Positions 48,588 through 57,600 of a DNA stretch of 64,000 bases are shown one piece after another. The stretch's first letter is position 1; each line of letters starts with the position of its first letter. Position numbers and translations under genes: made by a program. The notes below the pieces were generated by a model. The model had not been told where the DNA came from. It worked only from the letters and a program-made list of their open reading frames with translations, and did not search any database. Origin of the DNA: Acinetobacter puyangensis (lineage in GTDB: Bacteria > Pseudomonadota > Gammaproteobacteria > Pseudomonadales > Moraxellaceae); NCBI RefSeq assembly GCF_900096995.1, contig NZ_OANT01000004.1, positions 186,001-250,000 of the forward strand, written 5' to 3'.

Positions 48588-48974
48588 ATGCGTGTAATTT
48601 TTTGGCGATGCTTGGTGATTATTTTTATCACACTGGGTGTGATAGGCGCAATTTTACCGGGAATGCCAACGACAGTATTTTTAATTCTGGCCGCATGGGC
48701 AGCATCAAAAGGGTGGCCAAAAATGGATGCTTGGTTGCTCAATCATCCTAAATATGGCCCTACGCTAAAAGACTGGCGGGAAAATGGTACTGTACCCAGA
48801 CGGGCAAAATGGATTGCTTCTAGCATGATGTTGATCAGCGGTGTAATCATGTTATTTACCACTGCGCCATGGTGGGTCAAATTGTTTACAAATACGGTAA
48901 TGCTGGTTGTTGCCATCTGGCTATGGTGTCGTCCGGAACCGCAAGCACAAAAGAATGGGCAAATTGAACGTTAA
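48588..48974 (+). CDS. DUF454 (YbaN-like) inner membrane protein, second copy
   Basis: A 128-residue membrane protein with the DUF454 signature GVIGAILPGMPTTVFLILAA, then WAASKGWPKMDAWLLNHPKYGP and the basic NGTVPRRAKW loop before two more helices. It is a paralogue of the gene behind hemO (5524-5958), but the two are clearly different in sequence. It stands alone, 99 bases from the divergent DUF1853 gene. Function unknown. Confidence 0.85.
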   Translation: MRVIFWRCLVIIFITLGVIGAILPGMPTTVFLILAAWAASKGWPKMDAWLLNHPKYGPTLKDWRENGTVPRRAKWIASSMMLISGVIMLFTTAPWWVKLFTNTVMLVVAIWLWCRPEPQAQKNGQIER

Positions 48975-49090
48975 ATTTTACTGCTAAATTGGGGTTGTTT
49001 AAAAAAACAACGAAAGCAAACTATTTGATCTTTAAAATATTTATTTTTTAGACAATTGAACTGAAATTTAAAAAAAATGCGTAAAAGCGT

Positions 49091-49118
49091 TTGACAGGCG
49101 ATAAAGATTCTCTATAAT
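49091..49118 (+). promoter_or_regulatory. Promoter of the tRNA array
   Basis: TTGACA (49091-49096), 16-base spacer and TATAAT (49113-49118), both boxes perfect, lie 21 bases before the first tRNA. Confidence 0.9.
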
Positions 49119-49138
49119 GCACCTCACAAACACGCTAT

Positions 49139-49214
49139 GGGCGCTTAGCTCAGTTGGTAGAGCGTCTGCCTTACAAGCAGAATGTCGGCGGTTCGATCCC
49201 GTCAGCGCCCACCA
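49139..49214 (+). tRNA. tRNA-Val (anticodon TAC), first copy
   Basis: A 76-base cloverleaf with acceptor GGGCGCT/AGCGCCC, anticodon loop CTTACAA (TAC, valine), T arm GGTTCGATC and encoded CCA end. First of six tRNAs behind a shared promoter. Confidence 0.97.
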
Positions 49215-49240
49215 TAGTTTGTTTGAGTACAAGACTAAAT

Positions 49241-49317
49241 GCAGCGGTAGTTCAGTTGGTTAGAATATCGGCCTGTCACGCCGAGGGTCGCGGGTTCGAG
49301 TCCCGTCCGCTGCGCCA
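49241..49317 (+). tRNA. tRNA-Asp (anticodon GTC), first copy
   Basis: A 77-base cloverleaf with acceptor GCAGCGG/CCGCTGC, anticodon loop CTGTCAC (GTC, aspartate), T arm GGGTTCGAGTCCC and encoded GCCA end. Confidence 0.97.
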
Positions 49318-49354
49318 TTTGAGTTTTGTATGTGATTTAAGTTTTTTGTGAAGT

Positions 49355-49431
49355 GCAGCGGTAGTTCAGTTGGTTAGAATATCGGCCTGTCACGCCGAGG
49401 GTCGCGGGTTCGAGTCCCGTCCGCTGCGCCA
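49355..49431 (+). tRNA. tRNA-Asp (anticodon GTC), second copy
   Basis: Identical in sequence to the tRNA-Asp at 49241. The 59 bases behind it recur, with three differences, behind the third Asp copy. Confidence 0.97.
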
Positions 49432-49572
49432 TTTTATAAAGACTTAAATTGATGAGTCGAATGTAAGTCTGAAAATTAAAATTTTCACTTATATTCAAAA
49501 AAGTGTTACAGCATATGCTACGCACTTTGTTTGTCTTGCACTTCGTTTAAAACAATGTTTTAAACTCGTTCA

Positions 49573-49648
49573 GGGCGCTTAGCTCAGTTGGTAGAGCGTC
49601 TGCCTTACAAGCAGAATGTCGGCGGTTCGATCCCGTCAGCGCCCACCA
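49573..49648 (+). tRNA. tRNA-Val (anticodon TAC), second copy
   Basis: Identical to the tRNA-Val at 49139, with encoded CCA. Confidence 0.97.
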
Positions 49649-49709
49649 CTTATCCTTTGAGTGGTTAAATAAAAGGGAATGACCTGAATTTATGCAATAA
49701 ATTCGAGAT

Positions 49710-49786
49710 GCAGCGGTAGTTCAGTTGGTTAGAATATCGGCCTGTCACGCCGAGGGTCGCGGGTTCGAGTCCCGTCCGCTGCGCCA
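49710..49786 (+). tRNA. tRNA-Asp (anticodon GTC), third copy
   Basis: Identical to the other two tRNA-Asp genes. Its 3' flank repeats the flank of the second copy, evidence for a segmental duplication. Confidence 0.97.
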
Positions 49787-49883
49787 TTTTATAAAGACTT
49801 AAATTAATGAGTCGAATGTAGGTTTGAAAATTAAAATTTTCACTTGCGCTCGGGCAAAACAATGTTTTGCTAATCCTCGCTCA

Positions 49884-49959
49884 GGGCGCTTAGCTCAGTT
49901 GGTAGAGCGTCTGCCTTACAAGCAGAATGTCGGCGGTTCGATCCCGTCAGCGCCCACCA
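49884..49959 (+). tRNA. tRNA-Val (anticodon TAC), third copy
   Basis: Identical to the other two tRNA-Val genes and the last member of the array. No clear terminator hairpin was found directly behind it. Confidence 0.97.
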
Positions 49960-50345
49960 TATTCGAATTAAAATCATAAAAAATTATATCTTCGATTTCC
50001 TAAGTCTATTAAAATCTCATGTTCAAAATAAACAATATTTGTTTTTTATCAAGCAAACTGTCTAGTAATAGCTTTTATAGTATTTCGATAATACGTTGGT
50101 CTTGACGGTTTCGATGTGGCAGTATATGACATCTTTTCCAGCATGCTTTCCTGGTTAGTCGAGTGAAATCAATGCTAAATGATGTTTCTTTAGGAAGAGC
50201 AGGATCTCAAACTACTAAAAATAATTTTGCAGTTTTTTATACAAAAGATTTCTCCTGATATGATTCATCGTGATGATGCTCCAACAATAAATTGCCCAAT
50301 GGTTTAATCATGATGATTGGAATATGTCGATATTCATTGAAAAAT
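49960..50345. other. Gene-free stretch after the tRNA array
   Basis: No full coding region is seen on either strand. Short broken frames occur around 50200-50310 (for example one reading ISPDMIHRDDAPTINC), which may be debris of a lost gene; tRNA 3' sides are common integration points. No integrase or attachment repeat was recognised. Confidence 0.4.
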
Positions 50346-50380
50346 AAAAAGGCTCTCTAATTGTGAAATTAGAGAGCCTA
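50346..50380 (-). terminator. Terminator of the PepSY-flavodoxin fusion gene
   Basis: AGGCTCTCTAATT (50351-50363), loop GTGA, AATTAGAGAGCCT (50368-50380) form a perfect 13-bp stem. On the minus strand a T-rich tail follows. Confidence 0.92.
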
Positions 50381-50407
50381 CAATGCCTAAAGTAAATTTA
50401 AATGAAC

Positions 50408-53098
50408 TTAATAGACATCCCGACGATAACGATCCGTTTGCCGTAGTTCATTGAGTTTCTCTTCCCCCAATATGTCAATCAGTGCCTGTTCCACGCTACT
50501 TGCCATACCATCGATGCTACCACAGATATAAATGACAGCACCGCGTTCAACCCATTCAATCACGCGTTGTTGTTGTTCGAGCAACTTATCTTGGACATAG
50601 ATACGTTGCGCCTGATCACGAGAAAATGCAAGATCAACATATTGCAAATGTTCGGTTTGTTGCCATAATTCAATCTGTTTTCGATAGAAATAATCGACGC
50701 TATGTTGACGTTCACCAAAGATTAACCAGTTTTGTATAAAGCCTAATTGTTCACGTTGTTTTAATAGACTGAGTAAACCGGCAATCCCTGTCCCGTTGCC
50801 AATAAACAGGGCGGGGCGATTATCATCAATGAGGTGGAATGATGGATTGGTACGAATGCGTGCTGGCAAGGTGATGCCTTGTTCGGCATATTCAGTTAGC
50901 CAGCCGGATCCTAAACCGAGCCCGTCAGCAAGTTGTTTTTGACGTACCACTAAGCGTAACAATCCTTCATTGCTAATACTGGCAATAGAGTATTCGCGTG
51001 ACGGTAGATCACTCAGTTGCAGAAGTTGTTGCTCCAGATCGGACTGGAGATTGATTGGCTGCGTGAGATTCTTATAGCGTAACGCCTCGTAGGTCGCAGC
51101 ATTATTTTCCAGTTGATGTTGCTCGATAAAGTCGGCAATACGTTGCTGGCTATTTCCCGGCTGAATTTCGGCAATATCGCCAGCATGCCAGGATTGGTCA
51201 TGTAAAGGTTTGAGCATCACTTCAAATGCAGGTTCCCCCAGACTGCCCTCATTGAGCAGATGGCGGGATACCAGTTGCCAATCATCAAAGATTTTTTCGT
51301 TAATGATCACCTGTACATCTTTATGAGTAATGTTTGCCAGTGCAGTGTACCAGCGCTCCAGATCGGTTTTATGACTATTGTCAACTTCGACCAGATTAAA
51401 GGCGGGTGAAGCCTGATTTTCTTTCAGCCAGTGATTCAGACGATGACCAAAAGTACAATAGGTTTCTGGATATTCTTTTGAACCTAGCGCCAAAACAGCA
51501 TATTTAAGCCCATCTAATGGAATAGTTTGGGCCATATATTTTTTGACAAAGCTGACTGCCAGATCAGGTGCATCACCAGTACCATAGGTGCTCACCACAA
51601 ACAAAACACGTTGATCATTGCGGATATCATCTGCACTACAATCTTTTAATGCTTTGACTTGTGTCGGTACGCCTGCTTGTTGTAAGGCACTTGAAGTATT
51701 ATAAGCGATTTGTTCTGCTGTGCCGGTTTGGCTTGCATAGAGAATAGTCCATGCTTCGGCATTTGCATCAAGGTGGACTACATTGGATTGTTGACGGGCT
51801 GCTTTGGTCAGTTTTTTCTGTTTACGACGTTTGAGATAAAGCATCCAGCCGGTCACAAAGAATAATGGCATTGCTAATGATGCCAGCATGGCGAAAAACT
51901 GATAAATCGGCCCCATAAAACTACCACGATGCACCGGTAGCATGCTGCTCATGATTTTTTCATTGAGTTTTTTATCTGCATATAATTCCATTTTTTCAAT
52001 AGCGGAATTTTGATAATCATAGGTTGCACTATTACGCGCACGTTCATGCTGCGGAATAGCGTCAACAAATGAAAGCTCAATTTTGCCATCGGCTTGTTTG
52101 GGAAGATTAAAGGTAATACTTGAATAATCTCGTTGTACTTTTTCCGGGAATTCTACCCATGCTGTACTCAATGCATGACTGATTTGTTGTGATGATATTG
52201 CTGTTTCATTATGTTGTTCGCGGCCAAAACTCGCGTTACGGCCCTCGCCACGTTGGGCATTTTCAGGATTTTCAGCTCGAACACCTTGTTCGCCTTGAGC
52301 TTCGCCTCGTTGCGGACTGTCATTTGTAGGGCGTTGTCGATCACCATTGTTGCCTTGTGCAGGGGGACGTTCACCGCCTTGTCCTTGTGGTCTTTGACCT
52401 CCGGGACCACCTTGCATCATTTGTGGACGTTCGACACCCAATACTTTAAACATGCCATCGCGCCACCAGCCATAAGACCAATACAACCCTGTCATGGCAA
52501 AAATCAGATAAAATACAATGACCCAGGTTCCGACCACAGCATGTAAATCCCAGATAAAATTACGACCTTTTAATTTTGGTTTAACAAATAACCATTGTCG
52601 TACAGAATGTTTTTTCGGCCAGCGCAGGTAAATACCACTTAATACAAAGAAGATCAGCATTAAGGTACAGGCACCTGTGATTTGTTTACCCACAGGCCCA
52701 ACCGTTAAATTACGGTGTAATTGCTGGATAAACTGGAAAAAAGCACGGCCTTTAATTTCAGGCAATACTTCTGCTGTATAAGGGTTGACCATCATGTTAT
52801 AGCCACGACGTTCGCCTTCTTTGACGATATTGACTGTGGATGAGGCATCTGTTGCCTGAGCAATGGTAATGCTGTTGATCTTTAAATCGGGATCTTGCTG
52901 GATAAAATGCTGATACAGTTCGTTGGGGCTAAGTTTTGGTTTATTTTGTATCTCAACGATATAGCTATCCTGATTGATCCATTTGAGGATTTGTTGTTCA
53001 TAGGAGTAAATCGCTCCTGTTACTCCCATCAGAGACAGAATTAAGCCTGCTGTGATACCCAAAAACCAGTGTATCTGGAAAAAAGTTTTCTTAAACAT
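50408..53098 (-). CDS. PepSY-domain membrane protein fused to a flavodoxin/NADPH reductase
   Basis: An 896-residue fusion. The N-terminal half is a PepSY-associated membrane domain with helices near residues 12-32, 142-160, 188-210 and 398-420 and several conserved histidines (H11, H128, H186, H390) that could bind haem. The rest is a sulfite-reductase-alpha/P450-reductase-like module: flavodoxin (about 450-600, ILYASQTGTAEQIAYNTS) and FAD/NADPH-binding reductase (about 610-896, PSREYSIASI, FIGNGTGIAGLLSLL, YICGSIDGMASSVE). The periplasmic part carries a low-complexity Gly/Gln/Arg/Pro/Asn-rich insert at about 226-298. This architecture fits an electron-transfer protein reducing ferric complexes or another periplasmic acceptor. 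A Fur-like site upstream is compatible with iron control. Confidence 0.87.
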   Translation of the reverse strand: MFKKTFFQIHWFLGITAGLILSLMGVTGAIYSYEQQILKWINQDSYIVEIQNKPKLSPNELYQHFIQQDPDLKINSITIAQATDASSTVNIVKEGERRGYNMMVNPYTAEVLPEIKGRAFFQFIQQLHRNLTVGPVGKQITGACTLMLIFFVLSGIYLRWPKKHSVRQWLFVKPKLKGRNFIWDLHAVVGTWVIVFYLIFAMTGLYWSYGWWRDGMFKVLGVERPQMMQGGPGGQRPQGQGGERPPAQGNNGDRQRPTNDSPQRGEAQGEQGVRAENPENAQRGEGRNASFGREQHNETAISSQQISHALSTAWVEFPEKVQRDYSSITFNLPKQADGKIELSFVDAIPQHERARNSATYDYQNSAIEKMELYADKKLNEKIMSSMLPVHRGSFMGPIYQFFAMLASLAMPLFFVTGWMLYLKRRKQKKLTKAARQQSNVVHLDANAEAWTILYASQTGTAEQIAYNTSSALQQAGVPTQVKALKDCSADDIRNDQRVLFVVSTYGTGDAPDLAVSFVKKYMAQTIPLDGLKYAVLALGSKEYPETYCTFGHRLNHWLKENQASPAFNLVEVDNSHKTDLERWYTALANITHKDVQVIINEKIFDDWQLVSRHLLNEGSLGEPAFEVMLKPLHDQSWHAGDIAEIQPGNSQQRIADFIEQHQLENNAATYEALRYKNLTQPINLQSDLEQQLLQLSDLPSREYSIASISNEGLLRLVVRQKQLADGLGLGSGWLTEYAEQGITLPARIRTNPSFHLIDDNRPALFIGNGTGIAGLLSLLKQREQLGFIQNWLIFGERQHSVDYFYRKQIELWQQTEHLQYVDLAFSRDQAQRIYVQDKLLEQQQRVIEWVERGAVIYICGSIDGMASSVEQALIDILGEEKLNELRQTDRYRRDVY

Positions 53099-53172
53099 GG
53101 CCGTAAATAAAAGGTCAGAAATATTGCGGAAGATTATACCTGAACATTTTGCAGATAATATGGATTTTCATT

Positions 53173-53187
53173 TAATATGTATTCTCA
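53173..53187 (-). promoter_or_regulatory. Possible Fur-like site upstream of the PepSY-reductase gene
   Basis: On the minus strand TGAGAATACATATTA matches the 7-1-7 Fur core at 10 of 14 positions, and an overlapping weaker match lies next to it, 75-89 bases before the start. Suggestive only. Confidence 0.35.
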
Positions 53188-53198
53188 TTTTTATACTA

Positions 53199-53229
53199 TG
53201 AAAAAGCCCTCATTTTAATGTGAGGGCTT
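53199..53229 (-). terminator. Terminator of the YcxB-like gene
   Basis: AAGCCCTCA (53204-53212) pairs with TGAGGGCTT (53221-53229) around 8 bases. On the minus strand the stem runs on into TTTTTC. Confidence 0.8.
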
Positions 53230-53236
53230 GAATTTT

Positions 53237-53794
53237 CTATATTTTTTTGGCTGTACCGACTGTTTCGGTTAAATGTTTACGAATTGTCGCAAATGGAAAG
53301 TTTTTAGAATCCATGCGTTTAGGTAAGAAAAAAGAACCTTGCTGCCCTTTAGTGGTAAACGTCATCAGTAAGAACTGTGGACTATCATACCATTCTGATA
53401 CTTCTTTCCATGCAATATTGGCTACACCTTGCTGCATGCCCATTTTTTGTTGCATCACCATGCCATGCGGTTGAATACCAAGTTTAATGCCTTTGATTTC
53501 CTGAACCGGAAATTCATTCATTTTGCGTTTCACATACCATTCATAAACAAAGGTACGAATGAGCAGGAATAAAGCAACACAGACTAAAATTACCCAGCAA
53601 AAAACTGTGGAATAATTTTTGATAAAAATAAGCCCCAAAATAGCCAAAACAGTGAGTACAGCTAAAATCGCCCAAGTTCTCGGACGGATTTTATTGGTAC
53701 TACGCCACATCATCATCTGAGCGGTACGTTGTTCTTCGGTGGAGACTTCATAAGGAACAGTCTGTAACGTGTATGCGTAAGTGGTCGATGTCAT
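53237..53794 (-). CDS. YcxB-like membrane protein
   Basis: A 185-residue protein with two membrane helices (about residues 42-60 and 63-83) followed by a C-terminal soluble domain of the YcxB type (GIQPHGMVMQQ, then NIAWKEVSEWYDSPQFLLMTF, and GSFFLPKR). Function unknown. It has its own terminator and lies 71 bases from the YccS-like gene, possibly cotranscribed. Confidence 0.75.
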   Translation of the reverse strand: MTSTTYAYTLQTVPYEVSTEEQRTAQMMMWRSTNKIRPRTWAILAVLTVLAILGLIFIKNYSTVFCWVILVCVALFLLIRTFVYEWYVKRKMNEFPVQEIKGIKLGIQPHGMVMQQKMGMQQGVANIAWKEVSEWYDSPQFLLMTFTTKGQQGSFFLPKRMDSKNFPFATIRKHLTETVGTAKKI

Positions 53795-53865
53795 AAATCT
53801 ATACAGCTAACAAAAAATTGCCTGTATTTTAGCATTAATGTATCCCAAAAAGTGAATCTTTAGTA

Positions 53866-56040
53866 CTATAAAGATGCAAGTGCAGTTGAATCCGGATCGT
53901 GGTCATAGGACAAATTCTGTTTTAGAAAGCTTAATTCTGGTAACAGATTTAAAATCAGTGCAAGCTGTTGCAGAATCACCGTGGCTTGATCATCCAAGGT
54001 CTGCTCTTGATCTATGATACGATCTCGTAGGGTTTGAATAGTCGATTGCGCTTTTAATTCAGGGGCTTCATCATGCAATAATGCGCCCTGGATATCTTCT
54101 AGTGCATGGTCAAGAATCAACAAAATTTCCTGATCCTGAATCATATTGCGATGTGCGCCCAAAGCAGCAATATAACTGAGCAAGGTATGATTCAAACATA
54201 AGAACCTAAATGCATGCTGTTTCTGATCGTTGTCAAAGTCGGGTTCGGTGGCCAGCGTGGAAATTAACGAGGCTAGTTCTGCATCCATAATGTGCGCTTT
54301 ACGACGTACGGTGCGATAGTCCAGACCATTGTTTCGACCTACGTGATATTGCTTCACAATTTCGGCAAGATAGTTACACTGGCTGGTTAAGGTGTTTTGT
54401 AACACTTTAGGTAGACGGCGGAACTTCCAGTCAGGCCAGATAAACATGATACCAAGCCAAGCCAAAAAACATCCGGCAATGGTATAAATTGCCCGTGGTA
54501 GAGCAGCATTAAGCTGTGGATCGGCCAGATGAAAATTAATCAGTGCCAGCATGGTAATAAACATGGTGGCCTGTGCATATTGCTGGGAACGCAATTGTAA
54601 AAACAATACGCCGCTGATCACCAGTAATACCAATTGCCCTTCAACCGAAGGAATAAAATGAATAATAAATGTACCGACTAATACGCCGCCCAATGTCCCC
54701 ATAATCCGTAGTTTTAAACGGCGTTTGGTGGCATTAAAGTTGGGCTGACAGACAAACAGTACCGTAAGCAGAATCCAGTAACCATATTCCAGATGGGTCA
54801 GTTGTACAATAATATGTGATACCAATAACAAAATGGAAAGACGGGTTGCATGCCGGAATAAACCAGATTCAGGGCTTAAATTCTGGCGCATCCGTTGCCA
54901 GATATCTTTTAAACCGTTTAAATCGTCATTTTGTAGTGCATCATCCTGGCTGGGTGCTTTGTTATTCAGAAATGCACGTTCAGATTCAAGATTTTTAAGC
55001 TGGGCATCAATTTCTTTTAAATTACGTTGTAATGAACGCAGTGCTTTAAGCCAGACCAGATCATAATGTTGTTCCAGCTCCAGTTGATCCAGAGAAAGAT
55101 CTAGATTTTTAAAGGCATGTTTAAAACGACTATTGTGAATATAGGGCTGTCGTTTTGCAATGGCATGTGCCATATCCTGACAGGCTTTGCCCTGTAAACT
55201 TAAAATCCGTTGGAAGCGAAATAAAATATCACGATGCTGAAAAATTTTGGATAATTTTAGATAATCTATATGTGCTGAATCTGCACGTTCATGAATATCT
55301 TGTGCAATAAAATAATATTGTAGACTGCGACGGGTATCTTTTTGTCCTCTATCACCCTTAAGACGTGTGACCAGAGAAATTCGGGTGTCATTAAAAGTCC
55401 CCACCAGTTTTGCATTATTTAAGGACAGTTCAATCATAGCCTGCTGATAGCTTTCAGGGGTCATATCGACATCGAATAAATTGGATTTTACAAACAGAAA
55501 ATTACCCAGCAAACGATAGCATTGATCGAGTTGATCCTGTACCAGGCGCACAGGAAACAATAAAAAGCTAATGGTGGAAAGACAGCCATACCATGCAGCA
55601 CCCAATACCAACAATACAGGCTGCTCATACCAGTTGGGAAAAATATCTACACCAAGCATAGTATAGACAGAAACTACCAGACAGCCGTAACTGATGGTGG
55701 CATATCGCTTGCCCAGTGATCCTAAAAGAATCAGGCAGAAACAGGAAACAATTAAGGCAATACCAAATAGCACCGGATGGGGAAAAAGCAATTCTACTGC
55801 GGCAGCGGTAGCAAAAAAACCAACATAGGTCAGAACTAGATTGCGAATGCGAACAGAAAAGCGATCATCAATATCACTCAGTGCCGCAGCAACCACGCCC
55901 AGCGTCAGGGGAATAGTCAGAAGTTGCTGATCAAGAAGATAGGGAATAAATGCTGTACCCACAAACGCAATCAGCATGCGTATGTTATACATCAGACTTG
56001 AATTATAGCTGACACGCTGTAATGCCGATAAAGCACCCAC
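53866..56040 (-). CDS. YccS/FUSC-family inner membrane protein
   Basis: A 724-residue protein of the fusaric-acid-resistance-like (FUSC, YccS/YhfK) group. Two sets of hydrophobic helices (about residues 20-165 and 405-530) flank a long charged cytoplasmic region (about 170-400); a second charged region ends the protein. Helix pieces such as LTIPLTLGVVAAALSDIDDRF and ATRLSILLLVSHIIVQLTHLEYGYWILLTVLFV are typical. The family is viewed as putative efflux transport; substrate unknown. Confidence 0.85.
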   Translation of the reverse strand: MGALSALQRVSYNSSLMYNIRMLIAFVGTAFIPYLLDQQLLTIPLTLGVVAAALSDIDDRFSVRIRNLVLTYVGFFATAAAVELLFPHPVLFGIALIVSCFCLILLGSLGKRYATISYGCLVVSVYTMLGVDIFPNWYEQPVLLVLGAAWYGCLSTISFLLFPVRLVQDQLDQCYRLLGNFLFVKSNLFDVDMTPESYQQAMIELSLNNAKLVGTFNDTRISLVTRLKGDRGQKDTRRSLQYYFIAQDIHERADSAHIDYLKLSKIFQHRDILFRFQRILSLQGKACQDMAHAIAKRQPYIHNSRFKHAFKNLDLSLDQLELEQHYDLVWLKALRSLQRNLKEIDAQLKNLESERAFLNNKAPSQDDALQNDDLNGLKDIWQRMRQNLSPESGLFRHATRLSILLLVSHIIVQLTHLEYGYWILLTVLFVCQPNFNATKRRLKLRIMGTLGGVLVGTFIIHFIPSVEGQLVLLVISGVLFLQLRSQQYAQATMFITMLALINFHLADPQLNAALPRAIYTIAGCFLAWLGIMFIWPDWKFRRLPKVLQNTLTSQCNYLAEIVKQYHVGRNNGLDYRTVRRKAHIMDAELASLISTLATEPDFDNDQKQHAFRFLCLNHTLLSYIAALGAHRNMIQDQEILLILDHALEDIQGALLHDEAPELKAQSTIQTLRDRIIDQEQTLDDQATVILQQLALILNLLPELSFLKQNLSYDHDPDSTALASL

Positions 56041-56275
56041 TGATCAATTTTCCACAGATAGAATGATAGAGTTTAAATTATAATGAATTTTCTTTTTAAT
56101 AATTGATATTTCTGCATCATTTTAAAAAATTTTGCTATCGCAGAATCTATATAACACCAATGATGGGCATAATTTTGATGGTGATCCACTGAACAAGATC
56201 AACAAGACATTTAATTCTCTTGCCATCTGACTTTAATTTTAATTCGGGACTTGCTACTCTTGTGGCAATTCCGAA

Positions 56276-57502
56276 ATGCAGAAAAAAATGTCAACGTCTT
56301 CTTTTACACAAACCAGGCAATATTCTTTACAGTGGATTGCTTTACTTGGACTATTAACCGCTTTGGGGCCATTGTCGATTGATATGTATTTGCCTGCTTT
56401 ACCCAGCATGGCCAAAGATTTTCAAACCACAACAGCCAGTATTTCCAGTTCTGTTCCCGCTTATTTTCTTGGATTGGCAATTGGACAGTTGATTTATGGT
56501 GCCTTAAGTGATCGTATCGGCCGTAAAAAACCACTCTATATTGGATTGATCATTTATATTGCGGCATCATTTTTATGTGCGATTGCACAAACCGAATGGT
56601 CTTTAATTGTTTTTCGGGTATTACAGGCTTTGGGTGGCTGTGTTGGTGTAGTGATTGCACGGGCTGCCATTCGCGATTGCTTTGATGTAAATACTTCAGC
56701 ACAGGCACTGGCGCATATGGCAATGATTCTTGGCATTGCACCGATTATCGCACCCATGATTGGCACAGTGATCATCTCCTTCTTTAGCTGGCACAGCATA
56801 TTTATATTATTGGCTGTTGTTGGCAGCCTTGCATTATTGTGTGTACATTTACTTTTCCAAGAAACGTTACCAGTTGAACGACGTCTGCATTTAACCTCCA
56901 AACAATTGATGATTATGTATGGGAGTGTTCTACAGGATTTCAGTTTTCGTACACCGATGCTGGCAATGTCTTTATTCTCGGGCATGATGTTCTGTTATAT
57001 CACTGCGGCATCTGCATTATTTATCGAGCATTATCATTTTTCCCAACAGCAGTTTGCGCTTGCATTTGGTATGAATGCCTTCGGTATCATGTTGTTCTCA
57101 TTTTTGAATAGTAAAATTGTACGTAAAGTTGGACCTTTACCATTGCTCCAATTTGGTGGCACCTTGCAATTTGTTGGTGCAATTATCGTGGCAGGGGCTG
57201 CATTTTATTTCCCTGAAAATATTCAGTGGGTACTTATCGGCTTATTCATCGTGGTTGCAAGTATTGGTTTAACGGGTCCAAATGCAACGGCTTTGGCATT
57301 ATCCAGACAAAAGCAACGTGCAGGTGTGGCAAGTGCTTTACTGGGTAGCATCCAGTTTGCAATTGGTTTGCTGGCAGGGGTAATTTTATATCATCTAAAT
57401 GGTGGTATTTTGCAAAATATTGCCATAACCATGCTGATCTATGGTGCACTCGGATTAATCTGTGTTTATATTCTACGTATTCGTACAAAAAAAGCTGCTT
57501 AG
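56276..57502 (+). CDS. Bcr/CflA-family multidrug efflux MFS transporter
   Basis: A 408-residue, 12-helix major facilitator protein. Helix 1 contains LGPLSIDMYLPALP, a mark of the Bcr/CflA drug:H+ antiporter family. The loop between helices 2 and 3 is YGALSDRIGRKK (motif A) and helix 5 carries the motif C-like ILGIAPIIAPMIG. It probably exports drugs such as bicyclomycin or sulfonamides (family knowledge; not testable by sight). Gene is monocistronic, 235 bases from the divergent YccS-like gene. Confidence 0.9.
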   Translation: MQKKMSTSSFTQTRQYSLQWIALLGLLTALGPLSIDMYLPALPSMAKDFQTTTASISSSVPAYFLGLAIGQLIYGALSDRIGRKKPLYIGLIIYIAASFLCAIAQTEWSLIVFRVLQALGGCVGVVIARAAIRDCFDVNTSAQALAHMAMILGIAPIIAPMIGTVIISFFSWHSIFILLAVVGSLALLCVHLLFQETLPVERRLHLTSKQLMIMYGSVLQDFSFRTPMLAMSLFSGMMFCYITAASALFIEHYHFSQQQFALAFGMNAFGIMLFSFLNSKIVRKVGPLPLLQFGGTLQFVGAIIVAGAAFYFPENIQWVLIGLFIVVASIGLTGPNATALALSRQKQRAGVASALLGSIQFAIGLLAGVILYHLNGGILQNIAITMLIYGALGLICVYILRIRTKKAA

Positions 57503-57544
57503 CACTGGCTAATGGTTAAATTTTTAAGTGAGCCAATATTTTAA

Positions 57545-57565
57545 GGGGGAAGTTGCTATCTTCCC
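57545..57565 (+). terminator. Weak hairpin between convergent genes
   Basis: GGGGAAG (57545-57551) pairs with CTTCCCC (57559-57565) around seven bases. The T-run is poor and delayed, so termination is only possible. Confidence 0.35.
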
Positions 57566-57600
57566 CTGTATCAACTTTAATTTTTTACGTGTTCGAAAAC

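Larger units (their letters stand above)
49355..49845 (+). repeat. Direct repeat within the tRNA array (tRNA-Asp plus 59-bp flank, twice)
   Basis: The 136-bp block 49355-49490 recurs at 49710-49845: the tRNA part is identical and the flanks match at 56 of 59 positions. The bases between each block and the next tRNA-Val differ in length (82 against 38 bases), so the copies have drifted by insertion or deletion. Confidence 0.85.

Noticed and set aside
49154..49862. Reading frames of 62-65 codons across the tRNA genes
   Set aside because: They are read through tRNA sequences and repeat because the tRNAs repeat; not genes.
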